This document shows, in pieces, positions 45,621 through 58,750 of a DNA stretch of 64,000 bases. The DNA is from Tachypleus tridentatus. Lineage: Eukaryota; Arthropoda; Merostomata; Xiphosura; Limulidae. Position 1 is the stretch's first letter. Each line of letters begins with the position of its first letter. The stretch is from contig NW_027467782.1 in NCBI RefSeq assembly GCF_004210375.1, positions 20,005,276-20,069,275 of the forward strand, written 5' to 3'. The position numbers and the translations under genes were made by a program. The notes below the pieces were generated by a model, which saw nothing but the letters and a program-made list of their open reading frames with translations, did no database searches and was not told the origin of the DNA.

Positions 45621-45782
45621 TTAGAGGTTAATCTGTAAAATTATTTAGCAGCTTGTACTAATAATCCAGAAAGATTTAAAGTCGAATATACTAGTAATGA
45701 AGAATCTTTCATATCTTGTCTTTGTATCATATTAATCCATTCGTTTCTGTGCACTAGGTATTCAAGTAAGCAGTTGTATGCC

Positions 45783-45905
45783 AAGTAGCCCAAGAGTTCG
45801 CAAAGAGTCGTGATTAATAGTTCCCTCCACTCAAGTATTTCACTCCTATATTATGGACGGCTAGAGCAAATAGCTTTCTGATAGGTTTGTCCGAAGATAA
45901 AAATC
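45783..45905 (+). mobile_element. Old degenerate SINE-A body
   Basis: tagcccaagagttcgcaaag, tatggacggctagagcaaat. Shared with 47159-47285, so it predates that duplication. Confidence 0.65.
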
Positions 45906-47158
45906 AGCGAACGAATGCTATATCTGCATGGAGGTTATATGTTTGTAATCCAAATGATACATTATCTCTTTTAAACTACAAACATTCATACACCAATTGA
46001 CTGCTCTAACAACAGAATTAAAGGTTATCCCGTGTAACAGTTGCAGTGAGCCAGTTCTAAATAACTCAAACTACATAATATATAAACGAACTTGATTTAC
46101 ACTTGCAATTTGGAATTTGTTATTTTCGGGCAGAATAACAGTTTATAAATACATCACATGAACAGTGAAGGCTTAAACATGGTCACACGTAATATGGAAC
46201 AGCTGATCAGCAAAACTACAAATCGTTAAATTTTCTCCTTTACAATTAGAATACATTTAACTGAATAATATAATAACCATCACACTTATAACTTTGCGAT
46301 ATCCGAAAGTGCTGAAAATTTTCACTCGCTAAATGGCTTTATTGATATCTTGCGATATTTTTTGATATGAAGGGCTTTCATATTGGTATTTATTTTTAGC
46401 ACCTATCGGTTTTCTTCTCCTGTTATATTTACAAATTTATATGAAACTGTTCATAAGTGTCTTTATTTTTAAAAATTCGAATTCGTTATCTTGTCCAATT
46501 TCAATGGTAAAAACTGATCTATTTATTAATAATCTACTTGTAGCATAAAATTGTAATGAAAAATTCAATTGGTTAGATTTATCCTTGAAAGATAAAGTGG
46601 CTTTGTAGATATTAATTAATGATTAGTTGCTGATAGAAAAACAACGCAATAAACATATGATTTCATGGTATTATATGTAATTTTGCCTCTTTACGATTTA
46701 TTACCACTGCTAGGGTTGACATATCATAAACATTAATCAAAATGATAAAACGGAATCAATCTCCACATATAAAACACTTGGTATAATAATGAATTAAAAA
46801 TAAAAAAAATTAAAACATATTATTTTGTTTAATATTAACCAGACGCAAAACCAATCCAAACTAATACTTTAAAACCGCACAAGTATTGAAATATTTAAGC
46901 TTTTTATGTCAGGTGTGACTTTAAATCTTTTATTGTTATCTAGCTTCTAGAAATGCTCAATTAGAGGTGAATCTATTAAATTATTTTGCAACTTGTACTG
47001 ATAAACCAGAAAGACTGAAAAGTCTAACACACTACTAATGAAGAATTCTTTGGTATCTTCGTTTTGTATTATATTAGTCCTTTCTTTATTGTGGACAAAG
47101 TATTCAAATAAATATTTGTATGCCATATTTAAAAATGGTCTATAACTATATCAAAAGT

Positions 47159-47285
47159 ATCCCAAGAGTTCGCGAAGGGTAGTGATTACTACTTGCCTTC
47201 CCTCCAGTAATTCATGGCAAAATTATAGTCCAGTAGCGCAAATACCCTTCTAATAAGTTTATGCGAAGATAAAATCCAATGAACG
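47159..47285 (+). mobile_element. Old degenerate SINE-A body (duplicate of 45783)
   Basis: tatcccaagagttcgcgaag, aaatacccttctaataagtt. Confidence 0.6.
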
Positions 47286-47309
47286 AGTGTATTATCTATA
47301 CCTTCCCAG

Positions 47310-47437
47310 AACCACAGTGTCTGCAAAGTATGTCTGCAAACTTATTCATTAAAAACCGGGTTTCGATACGAGTGGTGAGCAGAGCACAGATAACCCATTG
47401 AGTGGCTTTGTTCTTAATTCTAAATAAACAAACAAAA
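47310..47437 (+). mobile_element. SINE-C present only in E copy 3
   Basis: gggtttcgatacgagtggtg, tail aaataaacaaacaaaac; the matching place near 45905 in copy 2 lacks it. Confidence 0.88.
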
Positions 47438-47939
47438 CTTTATCTACATGGAGGTTTTATGTTTATAATCCAAATGCTATTTTATCACTTTTTTAAACTA
47501 TGAACATTTATACACCAATCGACGATTTTATCAACAAAATTTAAAGCTAATCCCTGCAACGGTTGCTTGTAGGCCAGGTTTAAACAACTAAAACAACCTA
47601 ATAAATATAATTTTTATACTTAGACTTTCGAATTGGAAGATGGTATTATCTACCAGAATAACACTTTATTAACACATAATTTGAGCGGCAAAGGCTTAAA
47701 TATAGCCACATCGTAACATACAAATGCTGATCAGCAAGACGAGAAAGTAAAATTTGTCCCCTACAAGAACAATAAATTTGACGAAATAATAGAATAACCA
47801 TCACGCTTATAGCGTCACCATACCCGAAAGCACTGGAACGTTTCACTGGCTAAATGGTTTTATTAAGAACTTGCAATATTTTCTAACATTAAGTTTTTTC
47901 ATACTGGTAATTATTTTTACCCACTATCAATTTTTTTTT

Positions 47940-48540
47940 ACCCTGCTGTTATATTTATACACACACACATAAATTTTAATTTATTGTAAAGATTAGAAAA
48001 TTCAGACTAAAGTGTAGTGCCTTTTTTCTGGTCTTGTACTGCTGAATTACGGACGGCTAGCACAGATAGCCCTCGTGTAGCTTTGCCCAAAAATTCAAAC
48101 CAAACAGCCATAAGGACAGTGTGTCTTTCTTTCTAATCGAGATAATTACTTAACCCGCTATAAGTGTTATTTTCCAACTTCCAACATATGGATGCAAATT
48201 CGAGGAAATAAGTGCACTACACTCAACAGAATGAATAAAGAAACCTATTACACCATCTGTAATCCCTGTACTGTTTTACAGAACGAACACCTGATGTTTT
48301 CATGCCAATTTTAATTGTTATGTAGCATTGTGACGTCTTTGATGTAGCCCCAAATATGAGACCTCTCGCCATAAAGTAAGTCATACACACTTTTAAATTG
48401 GCTTACATGAATTTTTCTTTAAGTTTAATTGCTATATTTTAACTTAACACTGTTACTATACTTACCACCAGAGCTTTCAAGATAGCTAGTTCAAAATCTT
48501 TTCACAATTAAAATATCTTCTGGTTTTGTTTGTTTGGAAG
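47940..48540. repeat. Block D, copy 2
   Basis: Contains the minus-strand donor CTGGTG|GTAAGTATAG near 48462-48475, also found in copy 1 near 40083. Confidence 0.75.
48010..48108 (+). mobile_element. SINE-A 3' end shared with copy 1 of block D
   Basis: acggacggctagcacagata to aaattcaaaccaaacagcc. Confidence 0.8.
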
Positions 48541-49380
48541 TTCACGAAACAATATTAACAATAACCGTCAATATTCGATATTTAAAATGCACTATTTGTA
48601 ATTTATCAATACTGGAACAATTCTGACGATGTAACATTTCTCTAAACGCTATAACTCATTGTAAAAAATAAAACATCTATTAACATATTATGTCATTTAT
48701 CTATTACTTCAAGATATACCGTTTTTTTATCCAGGAAAGCTGCAATGAGTTGCAATAATTTTGTAACATTTACTCTTGGGAGAAGCGTAGATCTTAGAGA
48801 AATTGAGTACGCTTTTAACAATGTAAATGACCTCTCGTTAGTAAAACCACGCCCAATTGGTGAATATTGTGGACTCGGTAGTGCTGGACTATATGGTCGT
48901 CCTAGGAGAACAGAATAGAATTGCGATTTTGGAGTCTTTGTGAGGAGGCCAAGCGGTAAAAAATGATGGGAATTTTTTCAAAGAGGTGAATATGAATGGT
49001 GATAATCCAGTTGCTTTTACTATTGGTAATTTGTATCGTGGTGTATCTAAACCCAAAACATTATATCTAAAACATGTGTATACAGTTTTGAGAATTCACC
49101 AGCTATCGTCTGTAATTTATCGTATTCTTATTAAAGCCGAAAACATTTATGACTGAAACTTTATTATATTACAGCCTAACAATACACTTTATACAGTTAC
49201 AGAATAATTTAAATTTCATTTTCATCATTGCATTTATATACATAAATTAAAGAAATTTAGCAACAGCTATTATATTATTTTATTTGCTTTTTTATTAGCA
49301 TGTCAATAAACGAACATTAACGTTAGTGTAAAATAAACCAAACACATGAACTTTATAATGTGCACTTTGTTAGAAGATTT
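48540..49380. other. No feature recognised
   Basis: AT-rich sequence linking blocks D and F; no SINE seen. Confidence 0.4.
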
Positions 49381-49960
49381 CTCATTCAGAAAACTCAAGT
49401 GATATGTTGCAGAAATATCTGAACAACTCGAGAACAATTAAGATATACTATGCTAAAAAATAATAACAAACAACTTGCATAATGACAACAACAAAAAAAG
49501 AAATAAACTATAAATTAAAATAAAATTCAGTATTGAGTATGTTAAAGGTATCGAGATATCGCAAAAAACAAATTCATATAACCACACTTAAAGTTATTGA
49601 AAAGTAGTGCTTATAAATTATACAGAAATTAGAAAGAGATGTACATTTATGAAAACTTTACAGAGTGAAACATAATGTGTAATCAAAAGCCTTTTCACTA
49701 AGTTGTGATAAAAAGTAAAACCTATTTCTTCCTGATCGTTTGTTATTCCAGTATCTGTTATGGTTTTCAACGTGGTTTAAGACGGTGTACGATAGTTTGT
49801 TGTTTGAGGCTGTTTTCCTTTCTGGTGCGATCTTAACTAAGATACAAACTTTTCTATAAAAAACTGTAGAAGGGCTGAAAGTTGGTATCATGACAAATGA
49901 TGTCCTAAACTTTCTGTTAAACTAATATTGAATTATCTTTTCAGGAACTTTGTTTTCATT
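49380..49960. repeat. Block F, copy 1
   Basis: ggttttcaacgtggtttaag and ggctgaaagttggtatcatg match ggctttcaacgaggtttgag and ggattgaaagacgatatcat at 55735-55890. The minus-strand frame at 49658-49891 is not conserved in the copy, so it is probably not coding. Confidence 0.7.
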
Positions 49961-50659
49961 TCTTGACCTAAATCATAATTTGTAAAGGGTAAAATTATGA
50001 ATATTCTAAAATAAGTGTTATGTCCTAGGAACCACATGTCTAGCTTTGGATAATCTAATAATTTTGCTGGATCATTAGGTATAATATATCATAAAAGTGT
50101 ACTTCTTATGATATATTAAAATCTTGTTAATGACACTTGATAAACCAAAACATAAACTGCTATTTAACGGAAATAAATTTATGTAAAGTCTTCATTCATA
50201 GTGTTATTGTTCAACACATTATTTATGTGAAATAACGGCAATCAGTGCAAATGGAATTATAGTGGCTACCGACTGACATACGCAAATAATAGCGATTAAA
50301 TTGACATTTGAATATATAAGGGAGATGTTCATAACCGGAAACTTAGTAGCACGTGAAACGTGTAATTTAGTTTACAATACAAGCAGAATGAGCGTTTTAA
50401 GTAGAAATAATAACAAAAATATAAAACTCGCTAAAAAATTGAGGTTAAACTTTAAGCGATAACAAAAATAATGTGTTTCTTTAAATAATGTATTTGTTTG
50501 TTTCACAATGTTTGGTCAAACCTTCATAAAAAGATTGACATTGAAAGGCGTTCATAGTTTCAAACTGATAAAAGAAACAAGAAATCTGGCCTATTTCACA
50601 TACAACCAATAATTAGGCTTCTCTTATATCACCGACTTGTAGGTTTCTTGACACTTTCT

Positions 50660-51480
50660 TAACAAACACTCTCACCTAGATAGAAGCCAACAATGGATGC
50701 GGGGATTCATAATCCAAGTAGTTACCACTAAGCCACGCTCGTCCCTGTAAAATCTGACCATGACTACATGATAAAATCATGTAAAAGTTCACTACTTCAA
50801 TATATAACGATATTGTTATCATTAAATAAAACTGGAAATACAACCAGTGGCCAAGCGGAATCATTATGGACTTGCACACCACAAACAAGGTTTCGATACC
50901 CGTGTTGGACAAAGTAGAGATAATCAATTGTGTAAATTTGTACTAAACATAAAAAATAAACAAAGAGAAAACGATAGCTATAAATCACAAGTGAAATACA
51001 AAATAAAAGCAACAATGTGACAACTTTATATTTCTTAAACTAACCGAAATTTCTTTTCTTTGAAAACATTATGTTGTTAGATGTTACAATACACTTTGTT
51101 GTTATTATAATAATACTAAGAGTTTATAAAGGGCTAAGACAAAAACTACTACACGTATGTTTCACTTATAACATGGTTTAGTTTTCAATGTCTTAATTGG
51201 AAACAAACAACAATTAAATTCGTTCAAACTGTTTTTTGAAACTCTACTTTCCTACAGTCATGTATTATCAATTGCAAACTCTTTGTCCCAATCCATGCGT
51301 GTCATTTCTACGCTTTATAAGGACTTTCAACAAATAATTTTTATGGTAATGCTGAAGCACTAATGTGAAAATGTTAACAAGAGTATTTTTCTTATTAATT
51401 TTTGTATACGTACAAATAAACGACGTGTGTACATTTCAAAACGAAAGTTTAAACGAAATCTGTTGAAAACAACGTGTTGT
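50660..51480. repeat. Block G, copy 1
   Basis: attataataatactaagagt and taacatggtttagttttcaa match 59600-59685. Confidence 0.8.
50839..50962 (+). mobile_element. SINE-C present only in G copy 1
   Basis: ccagtggccaagcggaatca, ggtttcgatacccgtgttgg. In copy 2 (about 59335) aactggaaatcc continues without it. Confidence 0.88.
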
Positions 51481-51782
51481 TTAGGCCAAAGTATACGAAC
51501 ATTTATGAATTAATTTATCCCTATTAGATGAAAGCGTCTGAACTTTAAGGTTTTTTTTTATGAAATATTACCGTCTCATCTTTCATATACATTAAAAATA
51601 TAATAGTACTCAATGTTCTGCAATAACCGAAGTATTACATTGTTATAACTTTAATATTTGCACGTTTCGACAAAGGGAACGGATATTTATAATTATGTTA
51701 CCGAGTCATATTATAGAATAATAAATCGAACAATTTTTGTTACAAAATAATAGCTAATTAATGGAGTTAAAAACTTCGGAGA

Positions 51783-52048
51783 TTTTAATTTCGCACAAAA
51801 CTACTCGAGGGCTATCTGTGCTAGCCGTCCCTAATTTAGCAGTGTAAGCCTAGAGGGAAGGCAGCTAGTCATCGTCACCCACCGCCAACTCTTGGGCTAC
51901 TCTTATACCAACGAATAGTGGGATTGACCGTCACATTATACACCCCCACGGCTGAAAGGGCGAGCATGTTTGGCGCGACGCGGGCGCGAACCCTCGACCC
52001 TCGGATTACGAGTCGCACGCCTTACGCGCTTGGCCATGCCGATCCAAT
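51783..52048 (-). mobile_element. SINE-A, full length, 8-bp duplication
   Basis: ttcggaga at 51775-51782 and 52049-52056; tail taatttcgcacaaaactact. Confidence 0.93.
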
Positions 52049-52089
52049 TTCGGAGAAATAAATATAAATGTCGCAAGTTTATTCCCTGT

Positions 52090-53560
52090 GCAACTGTTTT
52101 TAAGTTTAAATATTTCTGTAAGCTATTGTTTATACCGCTAGAAGCGTTATTAGATACATTTTCATTGAAAATCATCATACCATTTATATCAGTTGGTTAT
52201 AGATAACAGTACAAGACTGTTATATAAATTATTTCCGTTACGATTTCAATACAGTTTAGGGCATTTATTCCAATTTTGAAAATATAAGCACTGATAAGAT
52301 ATTCATATTTATTCCAGTAGGTTAAGTTGTCTGATCCATTGTGACACCAGAAGTGTTTCAACCACAAACAGAAATGTAACTCTTCTGACAGATGTTTGTA
52401 CGAGTAATTAATTTCAGTAGTATAGACAACTAAAAGTTAAAAACGATAAAGACAAATCAATTTGCTGAGCTCAAACTTTTCATAAATTTTACTGATGTAA
52501 CTGTAGTTTTTATATAACTACCAGTTATTTACTTTTCTTGAATTCACGAAGTAGTTTGTACGTGTTTCTCTGCATCAAGAAGCTATTTTTATTTCAGGTA
52601 TGAAGATAATACCCTGAAACACAAAATCAAATAATTATAAATTGGAAAATGACCTATGTAGTTTATTTAAAATCGCAGATTTATGAAATAGTTCTTAAAT
52701 TTCAGAAATATTTCAATACATGTATTCTCCATTTTAGAATAGTTGATATTACTTTGAAAAACAAGGCAATAATCACGATACGTTGTACTAGAATAATAAA
52801 ATATCAGATTTCCCTTAAAGGTGTCTGAGTTTGATATTTATTGTTATAAAATCTAGTTGATATAATCTTACGTACATACTAACTTTATTCCTACAAAGCG
52901 CAATTAAGTCTCTGGTAATTATACCCTCTTTATGTTACATCACACAAGCAAAGAAAGTAGAAATGTCAACGACTTCACTCTGTCAATTGACAGAAGATAG
53001 GGAAAATTACAACTTTCATCTTGAATAGGAAATTTATATTTCCAATAAATCATATCGACTTTTTGAAAATTCCTCCTCAATACATTACACAAAAAAACCA
53101 GCCTTCTCCAATTTTGAAAAACTTTCTTCGACATCCGCTCTCAATCATTTTATACTTCTATTTTTTTAACGCAGTCTTTTCACCAAAAGCCGCAGTCGTT
53201 TAAAGGTAACTTTGAAATTACCAGTATAAAACTCGAGTTTCGATATAAGGTGTGACCAAATCACACATAGCAATATTTGTTTATTTGCACTTAGCAACAA
53301 ATAAACAATTAAAAACAAAGACATGTATTTGTCAAATATCAAGCACAGTCTTTAAAAATTAAATATCAAGTTTGGTTGTGAGAACCACAAATTTTACTTT
53401 CTGGTAATAATGATTTCCTGAATAACTGATTTTGTTACATGCTATCACATACTTTATTATAGGTATAATTACTTATTCCCTAGATATGAAATCTTTTGTG
53501 TTTAGTACAGGCGAAAGTCTGCAGACTTATAAAGCTGAAAATCAGGTTTAGATACACCTA
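52090..53560. repeat. Block H, copy 1
   Basis: Matches 60240-62560 (aaaatcatcat; taactgattttgttacatgc versus taactgattttgttccatgc; aattttgaaaaactttcttc versus attttgtaaaactttctaca). Confidence 0.85.
53190..53290 (+). mobile_element. Ancient SINE-C shared by both H copies
   Basis: actcgagtttcgatataagg aligns with actcttgtttcgatagaagt near 62045. Confidence 0.55.
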
Positions 53561-53562
53561 AA

Positions 53563-53660
53563 GTGCACCCCGATAGTACAACGGTATGTCTACGGTATAC
53601 AACGCTAAAATTAGGTTTTCCATTCCCATCTAAGTGGCTTTGCAAAAAGAAATCACACAC
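53563..53660 (+). mobile_element. SINE-B, internally shortened
   Basis: caccccgatagtacaacggt, acaacgctaaaattaggttt, tail aaagaaatcacacacg; preceded by a SINE-C remnant at 53510-53560. Confidence 0.8.
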
Positions 53661-53679
53661 GATACCTTTTGTTAACATC

Positions 53680-54420
53680 ATGCTCATTTCAGAAAAAAAA
53701 ATACTCTGTCTCAAAAAGACATAATATTTAAAATATGAAAGTTACAAATACCTGTACATTTATTCTTATTTGAAATTTTCTTTATAATTTTGATCAAAGA
53801 AATTCTTAACTTAATACTTTTGCGAATGCTGTAAAACTTCTGCATAAACAAAATGAAAAGAAATTCCACCAGATAGCTGCAAACTTCAGACAATAAGCAT
53901 TCCAGACAGCAGGAGGAACAGACGAACCGAGCTCTAAGATGAACACATGTTGTTTCATGAGAAATCGTATTGTTTTGAAGCTTTGAGATGTCGTTGCTCT
54001 TACACTAAAAGAATGAGATCTCTCGGCATTAATTAAATCGTCCCTGTTCATGGAATTTAGTAACTCTATTGTGAATTCTGACAATTATGTTAAGTGTACT
54101 TACTCACGTCAATTATTAATTTAATTATTTTAAGCAATCGAAGAAGCTAACTAATAATATTTATGAATTGGTATTAGAAACTACACTTATCCATATAGAA
54201 TATTTATTGAAATCATGGTTTCTCTATTGTACTAACATATATAAAAAAATTAGTACATTTCAAAGAATCAACCGTTTCTTATGTTTTTATGTTTTTGTGA
54301 CCTTCATCTACCTGATGATTCACCATTTAAAAAATTTGGCATTTCCTAGACTAACTTGCTCATTTAAATACAATAAACTGGTTTTATGAGCGAGGAAACA
54401 GAAATCACTATGTATTATAT
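53680..54420. repeat. Block D, copy 3
   Basis: Strongest match is to 40850-41420, including the minus-strand donor-like GTGAGTAAGTACAC. Confidence 0.85.
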
Positions 54421-54689
54421 TTTTTAATCAAGAAATTATTTTACATTCATAACAATATGTAAATGGTGTTCATTAAAACCTTTATTTTTAAATCAGTAGA
54501 TATTTATATATATAAGGAACAGAATGACTTGCACGACTAATCAACGTCATAACTCAGAAATAGCGTATTCATCTGCATATGATAAACGGTAACAAGAACA
54601 GAAAAATTTCACATTGGTACAATCGTCACTATGTAGCGTAAGGGTAGGAATACCACCTGTTTCTAATTTCAGACACAACTGTATTTTAT

Positions 54690-54956
54690 TGTTTTGTTTA
54701 GAATTTCACGCAAAGCTACACCACGGTTACCTGGATTAGACATCCATACTTTTGCATGGAAGACTAGAAGGAAGACAGTTAGTCATCAAAACACACCGCC
54801 AACTCTTGGTACTACTCTTTTACCAACAGTAGTGGGATTAACTGTCACATTATAAAGCCCCTGTGGCTCAGGAGTCAAGAATTTTGAGGTGAGGGTCAAA
54901 CCCACGACCGTCAGATTATTAGTCGAGTGCCTTATCCACCTGGTTTTGCCGGGCCA
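54690..54956 (-). mobile_element. SINE-A, diverged full length
   Basis: agaatttcacgcaaagctac tail to ttttgccgggcc head. Confidence 0.85.
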
Positions 54957-55269
54957 ACTATAATTTACAAGTTCTTAGAACATACCTCTTATCCATAGGT
55001 TCTCACCTACACATAAATATATTAGCGGTTATATTGTATGCGTTTTCATTATTGCCTGTTTGTGAATGGTTGACGTAGAAACAGATTTTTCTTTAAACAC
55101 CACTTCTTTTATTTTCAAACTGAAGTGTTATAGGCAGATCACGGTTATATTAATAAGAGGGGTAACCTGATTACAATACCAGCTTCTGAAGAAAACAATC
55201 TTACTCAATGTCTTACGAAAAGTAAGTTTTTGTGAATTAGTAGAACCAAAATCAATCTTCTCTGATAGC

Positions 55270-56090
55270 TACATCTGGAACAGGTGAAACACTCTATGCT
55301 AGAAATCATAACAAAAAACTCACATTATGGCAACCACTTTCAAACGAAAAAATGAATAAATTAGTAAATAAAAATAACAGTTAAGTAATGTAGACCATTC
55401 AAAATATCTCGTAGTCATTAACAATAAAACCGTATGCATACCTTAAGTAATTGAAGAGGATATTTGAAAGTTATACAGAAATTAGAAAATACTGTATAAA
55501 TAACAGTAATTAAAAAAGAAGCACTCTTTCTTTAGTCAATTATGAACTTAGGTACTTTAGGAGAAACATGATTTGATTATTAAAATATAGACTTTCGTTC
55601 CTGATCAAAAATATATATTTATATTTGTATTGAGAATAAAAACTTATGGAACAACGAAAATATTTTTGCATTATGTTTGTTTAGAAACGAAATCCTGATC
55701 CACCTTGATCGTCCCTTATTCCGTTATCTTACATGGCTTTCAACGAGGTTTGAGAAATCTCTAACTTATAATCGTTTCACAGCTCAGTGTACGGCATTTT
55801 TTGTTTGAGGATATTTTCCTTTCAATGCAATCTCAGCTTCGAAAGAAACCTTGCTAAAAGAAGCTTTTGAGGATTGAAAGACGATATCATGATGATGTAT
55901 CACTGTCCCACCTTTCATAAATGAAGAAAACAATCTTACTCATTGTTTTACAACTTTATCTTTTCTGTTTTGCCAAACAGGACGAATATTTATAATATGA
56001 TCGAGTCATTTCCTACAACAATCAAACGAAGAATTGCTGACTTATAATGATAGTTAATTGATGCAGTCAAAATTCGGATAAGCATGTATT
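55270..56090. repeat. Block F, copy 2, with a piece matching 51640-51780
   Basis: atatttataatatgatcgag and agttaattgatgcagtcaaa correspond to atttataattatgttaccga and agctaattaatggagttaaa; intervening sequence differs by large indels. Confidence 0.65.
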
Positions 56091-56424
56091 AATCTGAATC
56101 GATCGTATAGGTTTATATACATATCCTTTTGCAACAGCTGATTCACGCAATATAAAATCTTAAGTCAGTGGGTCAACAATAATGAGGATAATCTCTTATT
56201 ACATTTATTTTAACCAAAACGTATACTACAACAAATCAAATAATTTTTTGTCAGAGTTTAGTAACTTTCATATTAAAACATTCTATCTCTTCACAGTCTT
56301 GTAGCTCATATGTGATCAATGTCATTACTTCTCTTATTTGATGACGAGAAATCCAACGTAAGTCATTAAAACTTGAATATGGCGAGAAATGTTCAAGAAC
56401 AAAATCTATTTTATTAAACAAGAC

Positions 56425-56660
56425 GATTGTTTTCTCTAGCCGTCTCTAATTTAACTCTTATAAATTAATTGTTACAACTAGTTATCACCACTCACCGCCT
56501 TCCCTTTGGTTACTATTTTACCAACAAATACTGGAATCGATCATCACATTATAACGTCCCTTCTTCTGAAAGGATGAGCATGTTTAATGTGATAGGGATG
56601 CAAAGACACTTTTCATAGTCTATGCGACGATAGCCTTAACCACCTTGCCATGACGGGCAT
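56425..56660 (-). mobile_element. SINE-A, diverged, tail lost
   Basis: ctagccgtctctaatttaac to ttgccatgacgggcat. Confidence 0.8.
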
Positions 56661-57790
56661 GATTGCAAATTAATTTTCTTTGTTTATAAACTTACCGCTA
56701 ACTCGTCGGTGGACATATAAATAAACCTGTTGTAAACCGATTTAATAATTAAGTATAAATAACAAGGAAGTTAAAATATATTACTTTCTTTATATTTAAC
56801 CAGATGCATTTTGGTAATTTCTTTTGACATTTTGAAACTAGCTTACTTTTACTCTAAATAAAGATTTAAATTCCATGTTTAGAGTTCTGAACTTAATAGA
56901 CAGAGCAAATTTAATAAAATGAAATTATTTATTTCAGATGGATAACGATAGATGTCTTAGTGTGATAATATGAATTTGACTGCTTTTCTGTTGCAAGGAA
57001 GTTTCTGTACTGATATTTTTTTTCATGCAAATAAAATTCACATTATTCGAAAATATGAACTAATAAACGTTCTCTTTTCAAGTACAAAAGAAAAAAAAAG
57101 AAAATTTTACTCAAATTTACCTTTTCTGTGTAAAAATTATACGTCCTATAAAAATATGACGTTATCTATTTTTTGTAATAATAGAATAACATAAAAAACA
57201 AAAATATGCATTTTATTCATTTTTTTCTTGCTAACAGAAGTTAAAATGAAAAGAGAATGTGTGGCATTGTGGTCTAATGCATTCTTGATCAGCTGAACTC
57301 TCTAGTGTGAGCTGTAGTTTTTCCTCTTTATGGTTTATGATCACAGTTTTGGTTAAAATGTCATGATATCAATCAAATGGCTAAAAACGGAACCAAATTT
57401 CATAAATAGAAATATACTATCTTATAAATAGACAAATATTTATTTGTCATAGAAAATAATAAGTACATTATCAAATTTCTGTTTTTACCACTATATTACA
57501 ATAATAATAAATACCTCGGTGAAGTCTGTAAGTAGAAATTAAAATACTTTAACAGAAAAATATTAAATATGAATAAAAAAAAAGAAATTTGTTCTCTATT
57601 TCATATGTGTTCTCTTTATTTTCGTTGATTTTTACATAGAGGAATAAAATATATTATTTACTCTGTGTTAAAAGCAGAGGAAATTAAATATTTTAAGTTG
57701 TTTTTAATTTAATAATGATTTTAAAACTTTATTAGTTCGTAATATGTCTCTTATTTTAAAATGATAACAAATGACCCTCTTGTTTTGTGT

Positions 57791-58062
57791 TTGTTTGTTT
57801 GGAAATTTCGCACAAAACTACTCGAGGGCTATCTGTGCTAGCCGTCCCTAATTTAGCAGTGTAAGACTAGAGGGAAGGCAGCTAGTCATCACCACCCACC
57901 GCCCACTCTTAGGCTGCTATTTACCAACGAATAGTGGGATTGACCGTCATATTATACACCCCGACGGCTTGGAGGACGAGCATGTTTAGCGCGACGCGGG
58001 CTCGAACCCGCGACCCTCAGATTACGAATCGCACGCTTTACGCGCTATGCCATGCCGGGCCT
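57791..58062 (-). mobile_element. SINE-A, full length, 11-bp duplication, with empty sites in paralogues
   Basis: ttgttttgtgt at 57780-57790 and 58063-58073. Paralogous E sequences near 44130 and 63905 read across the site without the element. Confidence 0.95.
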
Positions 58063-58317
58063 TTGTTTTGTGTCTGTAAAATAATTCATATCTTTGATTT
58101 TAGACGGGGAGGCATTTTCCGTCTATCATATTGTTGAAGCAAGATTTCAAATAAATTTATATGAATATATTTTATTTTCCTGTTAACTGGAACAAACACA
58201 TATTATTGCCCAAAACAATCCTAACAAATATGTTTCAACTGTACAAGTAACGAAATAGATGAACACTTTTCATGAGATGTGTCTTTCAGTATCTGTTTAC
58301 TAGAGTTGTACTGATAA

Positions 58318-58413
58318 AGGAGGATTTACAACGCTAAAATCATGGACTCCATTTCTCTCTTTGGACCAGGCATATTGCTCGATGTGGCTTTGCTGTGCAA
58401 AAAAAACACACAC
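58318..58413 (+). mobile_element. SINE-B, 5' end lost
   Basis: aggatttacaacgctaaaat, tcgatgtggctttgctgtgc, tail aaaaaacacacac. Confidence 0.82.
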
Positions 58414-58655
58414 TGAAAAAGGAAAAAGACACAAATGTCGAATATACTTGTAGTGAAGAGTTCGTTGACATTCTAGTTATGTGTTGTATTAGTTTGTAGG
58501 CTAGGTATTGAAGTAAGCAGTTGTATGTCATGTTTAGTAAAGGTCTATTACATTTTTAACATTGCCAATTGTTAGGGAGCTTGAATCGCGATCTGACGGA
58601 TGCGGCTTCCAATTCCAGTTCTACCAAATATTGTAGCCTTAAGCCATCGGCTATT

Positions 58656-58750
58656 TCTGAATTTTGAGCAAAGTTACACAACGCCTGCATGGGCTGGTTA
58701 TCTTGATTTAGCTGTGTGAGAAAGAGGGAAGACATTTAGTAACACTGCAT
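58656..58750 (-). mobile_element. Degenerate SINE-A tail
   Basis: gaattttgagcaaagttaca, then gtgtgagaaagagggaagac. Confidence 0.5.

Larger units (their letters stand above)
46640..47930. repeat. Block E, copy 3, with extended homology to 45520-46640
   Basis: tcaattagaggtgaatctat versus tcaattagaggttaatctgt, tggctaaatggttttattaa versus tcgctaaatggctttattga: copies 2 and 3 form a local tandem pair with about 1.3-kb spacing. Confidence 0.8.
56820..58560. repeat. Block E, copy 4
   Basis: ctaaataaagatttaaattc is shared with 44400. Interrupted by a young SINE-A. Confidence 0.75.

Noticed and set aside
49658-49891. 77-residue minus-strand frame in block F
   Set aside because: The paralogous copy near 55870 loses the frame after about 20 residues, so it is not conserved as protein.
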